From Pelagimonas sp. (lineage in GTDB: Bacteria > Pseudomonadota > Alphaproteobacteria > Rhodobacterales > Rhodobacteraceae), in assembly GCA_025210345.1 (NCBI GenBank), contig JAOARX010000004.1:44284-108283 (forward strand): a stretch of DNA of 64,000 nucleotides, read 5' to 3'. The translations under genes were made by a program, and so were the position numbers. Under the pieces are notes generated by a model. That model was not told the DNA's origin. It saw nothing but the letters and a program-made list of their open reading frames with translations, and searched no databases. Positions 53,053-64,000 of this stretch are shown here, one piece after another. Positions within the stretch are counted from its first letter, which is position 1, and the number at the start of each line of letters is the position of its first letter.

Positions 53053-55014
53053 ATGGCGCTGTCCCGTCGTACCGGAGCGCGGTTCCAGGCCTCGATCTGG
53101 CCGGGGTTTGTCGATGCAATGACGGGATTGCTGTTGGTCCTGACATTTGTCTTGTCGATTTTCATGGTCATTCAGTTCGTGTTGAACGAGACAATTTCCG
53201 GCCAGGAGAGCGAACTGGATACCCTGTCCGGTGAAATCGCGGCACTGGCGCAGGCGCTTGGTGTCGAGGAACGCAAGAACGCAGATCTGAACGATCGCTT
53301 GGGGGTTTTGCAGACAACGTTGACCGACAGCGAGACACAGATTGCGCAACAGCAAAGCCTGATCACATCCCTCACGGCTGCCCGCGATGAACAAGAGGCG
53401 GTGATTGCCGATTTCGAAGATCAAGTTGCGGCGCTTTTGCTGGAACGGGATGCCGCCTTGGCCGAGGCCGAGGGGTTGGGGGCTGAACGCGACGCGCTGA
53501 CCACGGCTTTGGCGGCCGCGCGGTCCGAGATGGACGCCCAAGCAGAAGAGGCGCGTTTGGCTGCGGCAAAACGGGAAGCCATGGAAGCGCTGCTGACAGA
53601 TCTTCAGGCCAAGGCAGCGGCGGACGAGGCGCAGATCGCAGATCTTGAACAGGCGCTGAGCGATGAGGAAAAGACCAAGCTGGCCGAAGCAGAGGCCGCA
53701 GCGGCTTTGCGCAAACGTCTTGAGGATTCGCAGGCCGAACTGACAGCGATGACACTGGCGCTTGAGGCGGAGCGGCAAAAGGCCGAGGATACCCTGACCT
53801 TGTTGGCGGCGGCGCGCGCGGCGGAAAGTGACCTGAATGTCCAATTGGCGGCGGCGCTGGTTGCGGGAGAGGACTATCGGAACCGGCTGGCAACCGCAGA
53901 AAGTGATCTTCAGGCCGCAAGGGCCGCGCGCCGCGCTGTCGAAGGTGAAATGGCGGACGCGCAAGAGGCCCGTGAACAGGCCGAGGCCGCGCGCCGGGCG
54001 CTTGTGGCAGAGCGCGACGCCCAGGCCGTTGAAATTTCTCAAATGTCGACGCGGCTGGCCGAGGCGCTGGTGTCTTTGGAACAGATGCGCGAAGGGGATC
54101 TGGCCTCCCTTGAAGAGCGGTTGGCCGCGGCCTTGGCCGAACGTTTGCAGGTCGAAGCCAGCGCAAACGAAACGCGCGAGAAACTTGCAGCGGCCTTGGC
54201 GGCGAAAGCCGAAGCCGAACTGGCCGCGCAGGCCCGATTGGACGAAGCCGAGCAACGGCAGGTGCTGTTGTCCCAGGCCCGCAGCGCGCTGACGCAAAGC
54301 GAAGAACGCGCAAGTGCATCGGCCAAGCAGTCCGAATTGTTGAACCAACAGGTGGCAACCCTGCGCAAACAGCTTGAACAGCTTCAGGGCTTGCTGGATG
54401 AATCCCGGGCCAAGGATGCGGCTTCGCAGGTGCAACTAGAGCAACTGGGATCCGAGTTGAACGCAGCAATCGCGCGGGTCGCTCAGGAAGAGCGCCGGCG
54501 GCGGAAGCTGGAAGAAGAGCGGGCACGACAGCTGGAAGCCGAAAAGGCGGATCTGGAAAACTATCGGTCCGAGTTCTTTGGCCGCCTGCGGGATGTGATC
54601 GCGGACCGCGAGGGGATTCGGATCGAGGGCGACCGTTTCGTGTTCTCATCAGAGGTGTTGTTCGAAATCGGATCTGCTGATCTATCGCCGCTCGGAAAAC
54701 GTGAAATTGCCAAGGTTGCGAATATTCTGCGCGCGATTTCCGCTGAAATTCCTGCGGAAATCGACTGGATTATTCGGGTGGACGGACATACGGACGACAC
54801 GCCCCTGCGGTCCCGACGCGAATTTGAAGACAATTGGGACCTCAGCCAGGCACGCGCTCTGTCAGTCGTGCGCGATATGATTGACAGTTATGGAATTCCG
54901 CCCAATCGGTTGTCGGCCAACGGGTTTGGGCAATATCAACCCATTGATCCGGCCAAGACCCCCGAGGCACGCGCACAAAATCGGCGGATTGAGTTGAAGA
55001 TTACCGAGCGTTAA
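53053..55014 (+). CDS. MotB/OmpA-type motor subunit with long periplasmic coiled coil
   Basis: 653 residues. The N-terminal helix WPGFVDAMTGLLLVLTF (16-32) matches the MotB pattern, and Asp21 is in the place of the ion-carrying Asp. Then about 460 residues of Ala/Glu/Arg-rich coiled coil (60-515) lead to an OmpA/MotB peptidoglycan-binding domain (about 530-653) with VDGHTDDTPL, NWDLSQARAL and AQNRRIELKI. It would anchor to the cell wall across a long distance. The gene is convergent with the M23 peptidase gene, overlapping by four bases. Confidence 0.85.
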   Translation: MALSRRTGARFQASIWPGFVDAMTGLLLVLTFVLSIFMVIQFVLNETISGQESELDTLSGEIAALAQALGVEERKNADLNDRLGVLQTTLTDSETQIAQQQSLITSLTAARDEQEAVIADFEDQVAALLLERDAALAEAEGLGAERDALTTALAAARSEMDAQAEEARLAAAKREAMEALLTDLQAKAAADEAQIADLEQALSDEEKTKLAEAEAAAALRKRLEDSQAELTAMTLALEAERQKAEDTLTLLAAARAAESDLNVQLAAALVAGEDYRNRLATAESDLQAARAARRAVEGEMADAQEAREQAEAARRALVAERDAQAVEISQMSTRLAEALVSLEQMREGDLASLEERLAAALAERLQVEASANETREKLAAALAAKAEAELAAQARLDEAEQRQVLLSQARSALTQSEERASASAKQSELLNQQVATLRKQLEQLQGLLDESRAKDAASQVQLEQLGSELNAAIARVAQEERRRRKLEEERARQLEAEKADLENYRSEFFGRLRDVIADREGIRIEGDRFVFSSEVLFEIGSADLSPLGKREIAKVANILRAISAEIPAEIDWIIRVDGHTDDTPLRSRREFEDNWDLSQARALSVVRDMIDSYGIPPNRLSANGFGQYQPIDPAKTPEARAQNRRIELKITER

Positions 55015-55964
55015 TCAACCACCACATGCGCAAACCGATGGGCTATGATCTGGCCTTGCCGCCGCAGAGTGACATCGCCAAGGTATTCCCCCGACGGCCA
55101 GCCGGCGCCAGGGGCCTTTTTCCCAAAAGCGCGCATTTCGCTGACCTTGGGAGAGGCGATCAAAATATCCCGGTTGAAAATCTGCCCCTGCGGTCCCGAG
55201 GCCGAGATCGAAAGAACATCGCCTTGCTGGGCGTATGCCATATGTGCGTAGACGACGATGTTGCCGTGGGCCAAAAGCGTCTCTTTGCGGGCCTTGCCGT
55301 TTGTGACGTGATTGAAACTGGGGATATGATCGGTGAACCCGGCGGTCATCAGGCCGGTTTTGATATAGGGAATGGAGGGGTCCCAAAGCGGTGTCGTGCT
55401 ATCGCTGCAGGCGCCGCCATCCGGGTTAAACGGATCAATGTGTTTGCCGTTTTTGAGCAACGTCATGTGCAGGTGCGGGTGGTTGGTTTGTCCTGAAAGA
55501 CCAATGTCGCCCAGATGGTCCCCGGTCTGGACCCTGTCCCCCGGGTTCACGCGGACGGACCCCCGTTTCATATGGCAGTAGAGCGTTTGCCACCCGCCGG
55601 TATGATCCACCAAAACGGCATTTCCGCATGCATTGCCCGTGGTCACGCCGCGCATATGCCGATCATCGGGCATTGAATCGCGGGTACGTATGACGACGCC
55701 CTCGGCGGCCGCCAGGACCGCGACGCCCGTTTCGATCGCGTCAAATGAGACAAGCGCGAAATCGGTCCCCTTGTGGCCATCGCGTGCGTTGAGACCACAG
55801 GAGAAATCCCGTTGGGCACCTTTCGCCGGATCGTTGTCGACATAGTCTTCGATGTAGCAATCCTGCCCCAATGTGCAGTCCAAGGGCAGTGCCAGACGTG
55901 GGGGCTCTGCCGCGACGGGTGTCGCAGCAGAGAAAAGCGCAAAGGCGAATGTCAGGGGCCTCAT
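55011..55964 (-). CDS. Secreted M23-family metallopeptidase
   Basis: 317 residues. A signal peptide (1-19, ending PVAA) precedes the LytM fold: HKGTD (His and Asp zinc ligands, about 69-73) and HLHM (about 160). The middle has GNAVLVDHTGGWQTLYCHM. M23 enzymes cut peptide cross-links in the cell wall; a C-terminal beta domain of about 100 residues follows. Its ATG overlaps the clpA stop by four bases. Confidence 0.87.
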   Translation of the reverse strand: MRPLTFAFALFSAATPVAAEPPRLALPLDCTLGQDCYIEDYVDNDPAKGAQRDFSCGLNARDGHKGTDFALVSFDAIETGVAVLAAAEGVVIRTRDSMPDDRHMRGVTTGNACGNAVLVDHTGGWQTLYCHMKRGSVRVNPGDRVQTGDHLGDIGLSGQTNHPHLHMTLLKNGKHIDPFNPDGGACSDSTTPLWDPSIPYIKTGLMTAGFTDHIPSFNHVTNGKARKETLLAHGNIVVYAHMAYAQQGDVLSISASGPQGQIFNRDILIASPKVSEMRAFGKKAPGAGWPSGEYLGDVTLRRQGQIIAHRFAHVVVD

Positions 55965-58297
55965 TCAGCGGTCAGAAGGGGCGGTTTCTTCTTGCTGCTG
56001 ATCTGTGGTTTTTCGGGGCCGTCCAGATTGAGCACCAGTTCACCCTCTTTGACAGAGACTTTCACCAAGCCGCCTTTGGCCAGTTTGCCAAACAGCAGCT
56101 CCTCTGCGAGAGGTTTCTTGATGTGTTCCTGGATCACACGACCAAGGGGGCGGGCGCCCATCTTGTCGTCATAGCCTTTGTCCGCAAGCCATTCCGCCGC
56201 CGGGCGGGTGAGCTCGATCGAGACCTGACGGTCCATCAATTGCGCCTCAAGCTGCAGAACGAACTTTTCGACAACCTGCAAAATCACCTCTTTCGGCAAC
56301 GGCTGGAAGCTGATCACCGCATCCAGACGATTGCGGAATTCCGGGGTGAAAGTGCGTTCGATCGCGGCCGTATCTTCCCCTTCGCGGCGTTCCCGACCAA
56401 AGCCAACCGCCGCCTTGGCCATGTCCGAGGCACCGGCATTCGAGGTCATGATCAGGATAACATTGCGGAAATCGACGGTCCGCCCGTTGTGGTCTGTCAG
56501 GCTGCCGTTGTCCATGACCTGCAACAAGATGTTGTAGACATCCGGATGGGCCTTTTCCATTTCATCCAGCAGCAGCACGCAATGCGGGTGCTGATCAACA
56601 CCGTCTGTCAGCTGGCCACCCTGATCGAAACCAACATATCCGGGGGGGGCGCCGATCAGGCGGGAAACCGCGTGTTTCTCCATGTATTCGGACATGTCGA
56701 AACGCAACAGCTCGACACCGAGCGTATTGGCCAATTGTTTGGCCACCTCGGTCTTGCCGACGCCTGTGGGGCCTGCAAACAGATAGTTGCCAATGGGTTT
56801 TTCCGGCTCGCGCAGACCGGCCCGCGCCAGTTTGATTGCCGATGAGAGCGCTTCGATAGCGTTGTTTTGACCGAATACCACGCGTTTCAGCGTCTTCTCA
56901 AGATCACGCAGCATTTGTGTGTCGTCCTTGGACACGTTTTTCGGCGGGATGCGCGCGATTTTGGCGACAACGGCCTCGATCTCTTTGGTGCCGATGGTCT
57001 TGCGACGCTTGGATTCGGCCAGCAGATGCTGGGCCGCGCCCGCTTCGTCGATCACGTCGATGGCCTTGTCGGGTAGCTTGCGATCGTTGATATAGCGCGC
57101 CGATAGCTCAACCGCGGATTTGATCGCGTCTGCGGTGTATTTCACGCTGTGATGTTCTTCAAAATAGGTCTTGATGCCTTTCAGGATCTTGACGGTGTCT
57201 TCAACCGTCGGCTCATTCACATCAATTTTCTGGAAGCGACGCGACAGCGCGCGGTCTTTCTCAAAATGCTGGCGGAATTCCTTGTAGGTCGTGCTGCCCA
57301 TGGTGCGCAACTTGCCGCCCTGCAGCGCGGGTTTCAGCAGGTTCGACGCGTCCATCGCCCCACCCGAGGTTGCCCCCGCGCCGATCACGGTGTGGATTTC
57401 GTCGATAAACAGCACTGCGTCCGGGTGGTCCTCCAACTCGGTCACGACCGCTTTCAGGCGCTCTTCGAAGTCGCCGCGATAGCGGGTGCCGGCCAAAAGC
57501 GCCCCCATATCAAGAGAGTAGATGGTGGTTTCAGACAGGACCGCGGGGGTTTCACCCGCGACGATTTTCCGGGCCAATCCTTCTGCGATGGCGGTTTTGC
57601 CAACGCCGGGGTCGCCCACCAAAAGCGGATTGTTCTTGCGGCGGCGGCACAGCACCTGAATACAGCGCTCAACTTCGGAATCGCGACCGATCAGGGGGTC
57701 AACATCGCCTTCTTGCGCTTTGGCGTTCAGGTCGACGCAGTATTTCGCCAGGGCAGATTCCTTTTCCCCTTCGGTTGGCGCCGCTGTCGCACCGGACAGG
57801 TCATTTTCTTCGACAGGTTCGGCGCCCTGCACGGGGCGGGCTTCGCCAAATGCGGGGTTCTTTGCAACGCCATGGGCGATGAAATTCACCGCGTCATAGC
57901 GGGTCATATCCTGTTCTTGCAGGAAATAGGCCGCGTTTGATTCGCGTTCGGCAAAGATGGCAACCAGCACGTTTGCACCGGTGACTTCGGTCCGACCCGA
58001 GGACTGAACATGAATCGCCGCACGTTGAATGACGCGCTGGAACGCGGCGGTGGGAACCGCCTCAGAGCCCTCGATATCAGTGACAAGATTTGACAAATCA
58101 TCGTCAATGAACGTGACCAATGTGGTCCGAAGTTCTTCTGTATCGACTGAACACGCTTTCATCACGCGCGCAGCATCGGGTTCGTCAATCAACGCCAACA
58201 GCAGGTGTTCAAGTGTCGCGAACTCATGACTGCGTGAGTTGGCCAGGGCCAATGCTGCGTGGATTGCCTGCTCTAACGAGTTTGAGAATGAAGGCAC
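55961..58297 (-). CDS. clpA: ATP-dependent Clp protease ATP-binding subunit ClpA
   Basis: 778 residues. Two Clp N repeats (about 1-140) bind ClpS and substrates. Two AAA+ modules follow, with Walker [10 protein letters not shown] near 227 and GPTGVGKTE near 509 and a middle region too short to be ClpB. The ClpP-binding loop is near 620. ClpA unfolds proteins for ClpP. Its adaptor ClpS is encoded at 8943-9299. A CTTGAA element on the minus strand (58378-58383) lies 80 bases upstream and could be a heat-shock -35 box, with a poor -10. Confidence 0.96.
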   Translation of the reverse strand: MPSFSNSLEQAIHAALALANSRSHEFATLEHLLLALIDEPDAARVMKACSVDTEELRTTLVTFIDDDLSNLVTDIEGSEAVPTAAFQRVIQRAAIHVQSSGRTEVTGANVLVAIFAERESNAAYFLQEQDMTRYDAVNFIAHGVAKNPAFGEARPVQGAEPVEENDLSGATAAPTEGEKESALAKYCVDLNAKAQEGDVDPLIGRDSEVERCIQVLCRRRKNNPLLVGDPGVGKTAIAEGLARKIVAGETPAVLSETTIYSLDMGALLAGTRYRGDFEERLKAVVTELEDHPDAVLFIDEIHTVIGAGATSGGAMDASNLLKPALQGGKLRTMGSTTYKEFRQHFEKDRALSRRFQKIDVNEPTVEDTVKILKGIKTYFEEHHSVKYTADAIKSAVELSARYINDRKLPDKAIDVIDEAGAAQHLLAESKRRKTIGTKEIEAVVAKIARIPPKNVSKDDTQMLRDLEKTLKRVVFGQNNAIEALSSAIKLARAGLREPEKPIGNYLFAGPTGVGKTEVAKQLANTLGVELLRFDMSEYMEKHAVSRLIGAPPGYVGFDQGGQLTDGVDQHPHCVLLLDEMEKAHPDVYNILLQVMDNGSLTDHNGRTVDFRNVILIMTSNAGASDMAKAAVGFGRERREGEDTAAIERTFTPEFRNRLDAVISFQPLPKEVILQVVEKFVLQLEAQLMDRQVSIELTRPAAEWLADKGYDDKMGARPLGRVIQEHIKKPLAEELLFGKLAKGGLVKVSVKEGELVLNLDGPEKPQISSKKKPPLLTAE

Positions 58298-58438
58298 GGT
58301 GTGCTCCTCTTATTGACGCTGCCGTTTAAAAGCAGCTTGACCTCTTAAGGTTAAAGTTTGGTCGATTACCGCCGGTCTTCAAGGGTTTTCTTGTCATATC
58401 ACGTTCACTTTCTGCGCGAGCAACCCGCGAAACGGCGT

Positions 58439-59200
58439 TTAAAACCGATCCTTGCGCGCGCGGATTTCTGTGAAAACCTCTGAATTTGTTGCGTTTTCCA
58501 GCCCAAGCTTCTTGCGCAGGCCCATATCCGAGGCCCGTAGGAACGGATTGGTTTCTAACTCAAGCGAAAGGGGAACCTGTGCGGTTGGCTCGCCCTTGGC
58601 GCGCGCTTCGTTAACCTTTTCGATCCGGGCTTGCAGCGCGGCGTTGTCGGGATCGAGGCTTAGGGCGAACTTTGCGTTGGATAGCGTGTATTCATGTCCC
58701 GAATACACGATTGTTTCCGGGGGCAGCTCCATGAGCGTCGACAGGCTGTCCCACATCATTTCGGGGGTGCCCTCGAACAGGCGGCCACAGCCAAGCGCCA
58801 TCAGGCTGTCCGCGGAAAACAGCGCCTGCGCCTGCGGGTAATGATAGGCCACATGGCCCAGCGTATGACCGGGCACGGCGATCACGTTGCACAACCCGTC
58901 CCCCGTGCCGCCGGAAAAACCGGGTTCAAGGGCCATGTCCAGCTTGGGCATTTTATCGGCTTCTGCCTTGGGGCCCATAACCATGCAGCCGTATTTTTCT
59001 TTCAATTCATCAACGGCTTGTACATGATCCCAATGGTGGTGGGTGATCATGATAACCCCAAGTGACCACCCGCGGCTTTCAAGCGCATCAATGATGGGCG
59101 CGGCTTCGGGGGCGTCGATCAGGGCGACACCGTCGGGCCCCTTGACCAGATAGGCATAGTTGTCCTCAAGGCAGGGGATCGTGATGATCTCAAGGGGCAT
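58439..59200 (-). CDS. gloB: Hydroxyacylglutathione hydrolase (glyoxalase II)
   Basis: 253 residues of the metallo-beta-lactamase fold. The metal motif is ITHHHWDH (THxHxDH), followed by PGHTLGHVAYH and the C-terminal substrate domain with YSGHEYTLSNAKFAL. It hydrolyses S-lactoylglutathione, the last step of methylglyoxal detoxification. The start is the Met of MPLEIITI, six bases after GAGGA; a longer frame runs upstream without a ribosome-binding site. It is divergent from the methyltransferase gene. Confidence 0.94.
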   Translation of the reverse strand: MPLEIITIPCLEDNYAYLVKGPDGVALIDAPEAAPIIDALESRGWSLGVIMITHHHWDHVQAVDELKEKYGCMVMGPKAEADKMPKLDMALEPGFSGGTGDGLCNVIAVPGHTLGHVAYHYPQAQALFSADSLMALGCGRLFEGTPEMMWDSLSTLMELPPETIVYSGHEYTLSNAKFALSLDPDNAALQARIEKVNEARAKGEPTAQVPLSLELETNPFLRASDMGLRKKLGLENATNSEVFTEIRARKDRF

Positions 59201-59262
59201 GGTCTTTCCTCGTGCAGTTTGACAGGATGTGACCAGAGTGACGCACAACGCAGCGAGGGGCA

Positions 59263-60039
59263 ATGCATCTGGATGTGCAGAACTTGCGGGATTTCTATTA
59301 CCGCAGTGCCATGGGGCGCACCGCCCAAAAGATCATCCGCGATCAGGTCAAGCTGTTCTGGCCGGAAGCCAAGGGATTGACCCTGGCCGGGTATGGTTTT
59401 GCGGTGCCGCTGCTCAGACCCTATCTGGCGCATGCGCGGCGGGTCGTTGGTCTGATGCCGGGGCCGCAGGGGGTGATGCCCTGGCCCGCTGGCCAGCCTA
59501 ATGTATCGGTGCTGTGCGAAGAAACCCGCTGGCCTCTTGAGACAGGGCATGTGGACCGGCTGGTCTTGATGCATGGTCTGGAGACCTCTGAGCGCCCTTC
59601 AGATGTGTTGGACGAAGCCTACCGGGTGCTTGGGCCGGGGGGGCAGGCGCTGTTTATCGTACCCAATCGGTCCGGGCTTTGGGCGCAGGCAGACTGGACC
59701 CCCTTCGGCTATGGCAGCCCCTATTCGGCCGGTCAGCTTGAGACACAACTGCGCGCGCATGATTTCGTGCCCGAGACGCATGTTTCCGTTCTGTACCAAC
59801 CACCCTCCACCCGCAGATTCTGGATGAAAACCGGGCCGATGTGGGAAAAACTGGGGCGGGCTGTTCCGGCCATCACGGCGGGCGGCGTGATGATGGTGAT
59901 GGCGTCCAAGCGCCATCCGCCGCAGCGCCGTGGGTTGGGAGAAACCGCTCGGGTTCTTAATCCGCTTGAGGTTTTAACACCGAAACCTGGAAAGGTGGTT
60001 CCGTCACCCCGGCTGGGGGCCAAAGCGACCCAGGGATGA
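59263..60039 (+). CDS. Class I SAM-dependent methyltransferase
   Basis: 258 residues. The Rossmann core is seen as [19 protein letters not shown] (nucleotide-binding turn), [14 protein letters not shown] and [20 protein letters not shown], the last being the usual post-motif block of the methyltransferase 11 group. A basic Pro-rich tail follows (from 215). The substrate is unknown. It is next to gloB in divergent orientation, an arrangement I associate with Rhodobacterales. Confidence 0.83.
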   Translation: MHLDVQNLRDFYYRSAMGRTAQKIIRDQVKLFWPEAKGLTLAGYGFAVPLLRPYLAHARRVVGLMPGPQGVMPWPAGQPNVSVLCEETRWPLETGHVDRLVLMHGLETSERPSDVLDEAYRVLGPGGQALFIVPNRSGLWAQADWTPFGYGSPYSAGQLETQLRAHDFVPETHVSVLYQPPSTRRFWMKTGPMWEKLGRAVPAITAGGVMMVMASKRHPPQRRGLGETARVLNPLEVLTPKPGKVVPSPRLGAKATQG

Positions 60040-60055
60040 GAAGCCAGAGGCGATG

Positions 60056-61279
60056 TCAGGCCACCAGCAGCGCGCTGTTCTGGATGGCGACATTCGAGGT
60101 GATCTGCGGTGCCAGATGTACCGCGAGATCAAAGGCGCCAATGCGTGTCATACCGGCGTCCCGAGCTGCGCGAAGCTCCGCATCCGAGGCATTTGTTCCC
60201 AGGCTCACATCCGGCGGCAAGAGATAGACCGTCAACAAAGCGCCGCCCTGGCCATCCTGTTCCCCGGACAAGAGGACAAGCGTGCCGGGCACATCGTCGG
60301 CAATGTCGAAATGCACTTGATCCTCTGCATCGGTTGTATGGGTGGCAATGGGCAGATCGGGATGGTTCAGGGCACTGTCATCGACCATGATCGCAACCCT
60401 GTCGGCGTTGCCGTCTTCGGCCGTATCAGCGCTATGTGTCACGCCAAGGGTAAGGCTGTCTGCGCCTGCGCCCGGGGCAACACCAATTCCGCGGGTGTCA
60501 AATACCGAAAGGGTGATCACCTCATCTGCGTCGCTGCCGATCAGGGTGTCCCCCTCGCGCACCAGATCGGTGTCCTGTGACCACGCCCCGTTGGTCAGAG
60601 TCTGCGTCAGCGCTTCGACGCCCCGATCGGAAAAGGGAGAAAGATCCTCGGTGGGCAAAAGATCACCCAGCACCAATTGATCGCCCGTTTGGGTCAGATC
60701 CAATCGCAGGAATTCGATCTGGTCATCGGAAATGAGTTCGGGCATGTCGACACGGCTGTCCGAAACGTCGACCCCGCCGTTTTCCCCGGGTTGCGCGGTG
60801 ACGCTGCCCTGATCCCAACTGGCCAATTCGGTCAGGCCCAGCTTGTCAAAAATGTGATCCGGCAGGGCTTCGCCCGTATTGAGCAGCACCCCGATGAGGT
60901 TGGCATTTTCGGGAACCAGGTAAAGCGTGGTTTGATAGGTGGTCCAAGCCGCTCCGGTGTCGGGATCGCTGCCCGTCGTGACGGTTTGCAGTGCAAACAG
61001 ACTGCCTGTTTCGTCTTCACCCGGGTCAAGCCGCACCTCGGTCGCGCTTTCGGTCAGGGTGACCCCAACATCTTGCGGGGTGTCCGGTTCGTCTTCGGGG
61101 GCGGGCGCATCATCTGTTTGTCTCTGCGCATTGGCGGCGGCCTCTTCGGCCTCGGCCTGGTTTTGCCGAGCTTCCTCCAGGGCATCGGCATAGGCCTTTT
61201 CCACCTCGGCCATCACGTCGACGCTGGAAAGAGAATATAAAACACCGACCAGAACGGCGGCAACTAATGCGATCGTCAT
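60056..61279 (-). CDS. Secreted or anchored acidic protein of unknown function
   Basis: 407 residues. A hydrophobic N-terminus (2-17) is followed by an Ala/Glu-rich helix (22-60), a Pro/Asp-rich linker and a strongly acidic beta-type region. Within it LIGSDADEVITLSV and APGAGADSLTLGV recall single calcium-binding RTX-like turns. There is no complete nonapeptide array. The start at ATG 61279 has GAGG six bases upstream; ATG 61291 is an alternative. No family is recognised. Confidence 0.6.
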   Translation of the reverse strand: MTIALVAAVLVGVLYSLSSVDVMAEVEKAYADALEEARQNQAEAEEAAANAQRQTDDAPAPEDEPDTPQDVGVTLTESATEVRLDPGEDETGSLFALQTVTTGSDPDTGAAWTTYQTTLYLVPENANLIGVLLNTGEALPDHIFDKLGLTELASWDQGSVTAQPGENGGVDVSDSRVDMPELISDDQIEFLRLDLTQTGDQLVLGDLLPTEDLSPFSDRGVEALTQTLTNGAWSQDTDLVREGDTLIGSDADEVITLSVFDTRGIGVAPGAGADSLTLGVTHSADTAEDGNADRVAIMVDDSALNHPDLPIATHTTDAEDQVHFDIADDVPGTLVLLSGEQDGQGGALLTVYLLPPDVSLGTNASDAELRAARDAGMTRIGAFDLAVHLAPQITSNVAIQNSALLVA

Positions 61280-61602
61280 TGGGGGCCTCATTGCTTTACT
61301 GTTGGCCGAAACTGACGCCCGTCAGGCGCCCCGATGGGCCAAGAACCCATGCGGATGGCGAATAGAATGGCGGGATTAACGTTAATTCCGGGTAAGCGGT
61401 GTCTGGTCGGGGCAAGACAAACTTGTTCAAAATGCCAATAAAATTTACGCTGTCGTGGGAAAAAACGCGTTTTGATTAACTTTAAATCAAGAACGAATTG
61501 TCCCATTTTTGGAAACGATATCGATTCTTGCCACCAGGGTTTCGGGGGGCGGAAGAGCAGTTCCAGAATGGGTTTGCACACCGAGAATCGTCCAAGCCGG
61601 GT

Positions 61603-61632
61603 AAAAAAGTGCGATTTTTAGCACTCTTTTTC
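61603..61632. terminator. Hairpin with flanking A and T tracts
   Basis: AGTGC and GCACT pair around an eight-base loop, with AAAAA before and TTTTT after, so either strand would give a terminator-like form. No annotated gene ends here, so it may mark the end of an unseen transcript. Confidence 0.4.
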
Positions 61633-61709
61633 CGGCACTTATGGTCGCATACCCGCCAACCCCCTGTATTTGCTTAGGTTAGCGCAAGCGTTAAATCTTT
61701 CTTAGCATG

Positions 61710-61738
61710 TTGCGACGTGACGTTTGACCTGCTAGATC
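61710..61738 (+). promoter_or_regulatory. Predicted promoter of the atp operon
   Basis: TTGCGA (61710-61715) and TAGATC (61733-61738) are 17 bases apart, about 100 bases before the atpH start. Confidence 0.4.
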
Positions 61739-61838
61739 GACCCCGATTTAGCTGCCTTGGCATGTGCCGAGGCTACAAGAGTGTCCCTGATAGCGCCACT
61801 TCGGCGTGAAACAGGGGCCGCATATCGGAAGGGTGGAC

Positions 61839-62399
61839 GTGTCTGAATCAGCATCGATTTCCTCCGGCATCGCCGAGCGCTATGCCACCGCCGTCTTCGA
61901 TCTCGTGAAGGAAGAAAATGCCGTCGCGGGTCTCGAAGCCAATCTGGACGACCTGTCCGCAACCCTGGAAGCCAGCGAAGATCTTCGCGAGCTCCTGACT
62001 TCGCCGGTGGTAAGCCGTGAAGACCAGGGTGCGGCCATCACAGCGATTGCAGCCAAGATGGGTCTGATCCCGGCCATGACAAACGTACTTGGGCTGATGG
62101 CGTCGAAACGCCGTCTGTTCGTGGTGCCTGCCATGGTCAACCGCCTGCGCGAGATGATCGCAGCGGAAAAGGGCGAAGTTACCGCAGAGGTCGTCTCGGC
62201 CACCGCGCTGACCGAAGCCCAGGCCAAATCGCTGGCCGATACGCTCAAGGCCAAAATCGGCCAGGACGTCAAAGTAAATGCGACCGTCGATGAAACGCTC
62301 ATTGGCGGTCTTGTCGTTAAAGTTGGCTCGAAGATGATCGACACGTCGATCCGCTCCAAGCTCAACTCCCTCCAGAATGCAATGAAAGAGGTCGGATAA
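61839..62399 (+). CDS. atpH: ATP synthase F1 delta subunit
   Basis: 186 residues. The helical N-terminal domain ([14 protein letters not shown]) and the C-terminal domain ([20 protein letters not shown]) are as in the family. It links the F1 head to the peripheral stalk. Translation starts at GTG, with AAGGG five bases upstream; the in-frame GTG at 61806 is not favoured. atpA starts on the next base after the stop. First gene of the F1 operon, as usual in alphaproteobacteria, where the F0 genes are elsewhere. Confidence 0.95.
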   Translation: MSESASISSGIAERYATAVFDLVKEENAVAGLEANLDDLSATLEASEDLRELLTSPVVSREDQGAAITAIAAKMGLIPAMTNVLGLMASKRRLFVVPAMVNRLREMIAAEKGEVTAEVVSATALTEAQAKSLADTLKAKIGQDVKVNATVDETLIGGLVVKVGSKMIDTSIRSKLNSLQNAMKEVG

Positions 62400-63938
<1,539 letters not shown>

Positions 63939-63950
63939 GGGGATCAACTG

Positions 63951-64000
63951 ATGCCCAGCTTGAAAGACCTTAAAAACAGGATCGAGTCGGTCAAATCGAC
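63951..64000 (+). CDS. atpG: ATP synthase F1 gamma subunit (partial, runs off right edge)
   Basis: Only 16 codons are present: MPSLKDLKNRIESVKS, the standard gamma-subunit start. AAGGGG lies nine bases before the ATG. Its place after atpA is conserved. Confidence 0.93.
   Translation, partial: MPSLKDLKNRIESVKS

Larger units (their letters stand above)
61280..61838. other. Long intergenic region upstream of the ATP synthase operon
   Basis: 559 bases with no supported gene, AT-richer than its surroundings. It contains a hairpin with A and T tracts (61603-61632) and a likely promoter (61710-61738). A 97-codon minus-strand frame (61288-61581) has atypical composition and no ribosome-binding site and is not called. 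Confidence 0.5.

Noticed and set aside
52912..54435. 507-codon minus-strand frame opposite the MotB-like gene
   Set aside because: An artefact of the Ala/Glu/Arg-rich coiled coil on the plus strand; its Leu/Gln/Arg/Phe composition is not protein-like.
51847..55014. Zorya defence system (ZorA/ZorB)
   Set aside because: The motor pair fits, but no ZorC/D/E nuclease or helicase genes are adjacent, and the pair looks like a conserved chromosomal unit.
61288..61581. 97-codon minus-strand frame in the gap before atpH
   Set aside because: No ribosome-binding site, odd composition rich in Pro/Arg/Phe, and not resembling any family I know.

Overview
The window looks like chromosome of a marine-type alphaproteobacterium of the Rhodobacterales (Roseobacter group). 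The evidence is the high-GC codon use, a DUF2927 lipoprotein, DUF2125 and DUF952 genes, the rpsA-ihfB-lapA-trpF order, the ExbB/OmpA-type motor pair and the atpHAG order. These are family-level inferences from the sequence alone; no database search was possible.

Layout. 1-3.9 kb: a minus-strand envelope operon with a small membrane protein, two XpaC-like proteins, a tiny membrane peptide, TelA and a DUF2927 lipoprotein. 4-10.8 kb: housekeeping genes for RNA modification (rluB, tadA, rluE, an RsmC-like methyltransferase), haem (hemF), proteolysis (clpS), an SDR lacking its catalytic lysine, and a FabMG-like protein. 11-12.4 kb: a stand-alone KAP P-loop NTPase wedged directly against the rpsA promoter. 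12.4-21.4 kb: rpsA, ihfB, lapA, trpF, an ArsC-like protein, pyrD, DUF952, a periplasmic 5'-nucleotidase and an ABC exporter.

21.6-31.2 kb: an accessory island between tRNA-Gly and tRNA-Ser. It holds a mobile-element-type HTH protein, a structured non-coding stretch, and a type I restriction-modification operon in the order hsdM-hsdS-SIR2-hsdR. Four copies of a 16-bp palindrome (TTGCAACnnGTTGCAA) flank the operon, two on each side. I think the SIR2 gene inside the restriction operon, together with these palindromes, is the best candidate for an undescribed defence arrangement. The KAP NTPase is a second defence candidate.

31.3-51 kb: a capsule-export pair (KpsE/KpsT types) without its permease, nhaA, an ArsR-controlled metal/permease pair, a uracil-DNA glycosylase-family protein, SseB, and a peptide-uptake ABC operon with an SDR and a P1 peptidase. 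The substrate-binding gene of that operon is separated from its permeases by a PilZ-like gene on the other strand. Then come panB-panC, an ImmA/IrrE-like protein that has lost its catalytic pair, an ArgE/DapE-type deacylase and DUF2125. 51-64 kb: ChaC, a MotA/MotB-like motor with a very long periplasmic coiled coil, an M23 peptidase, clpA, gloB, a methyltransferase, a secreted acidic protein, and the start of the ATP synthase operon (atpH, atpA, partial atpG). ClpS and its partner ClpA are both present, about 47 kb apart.
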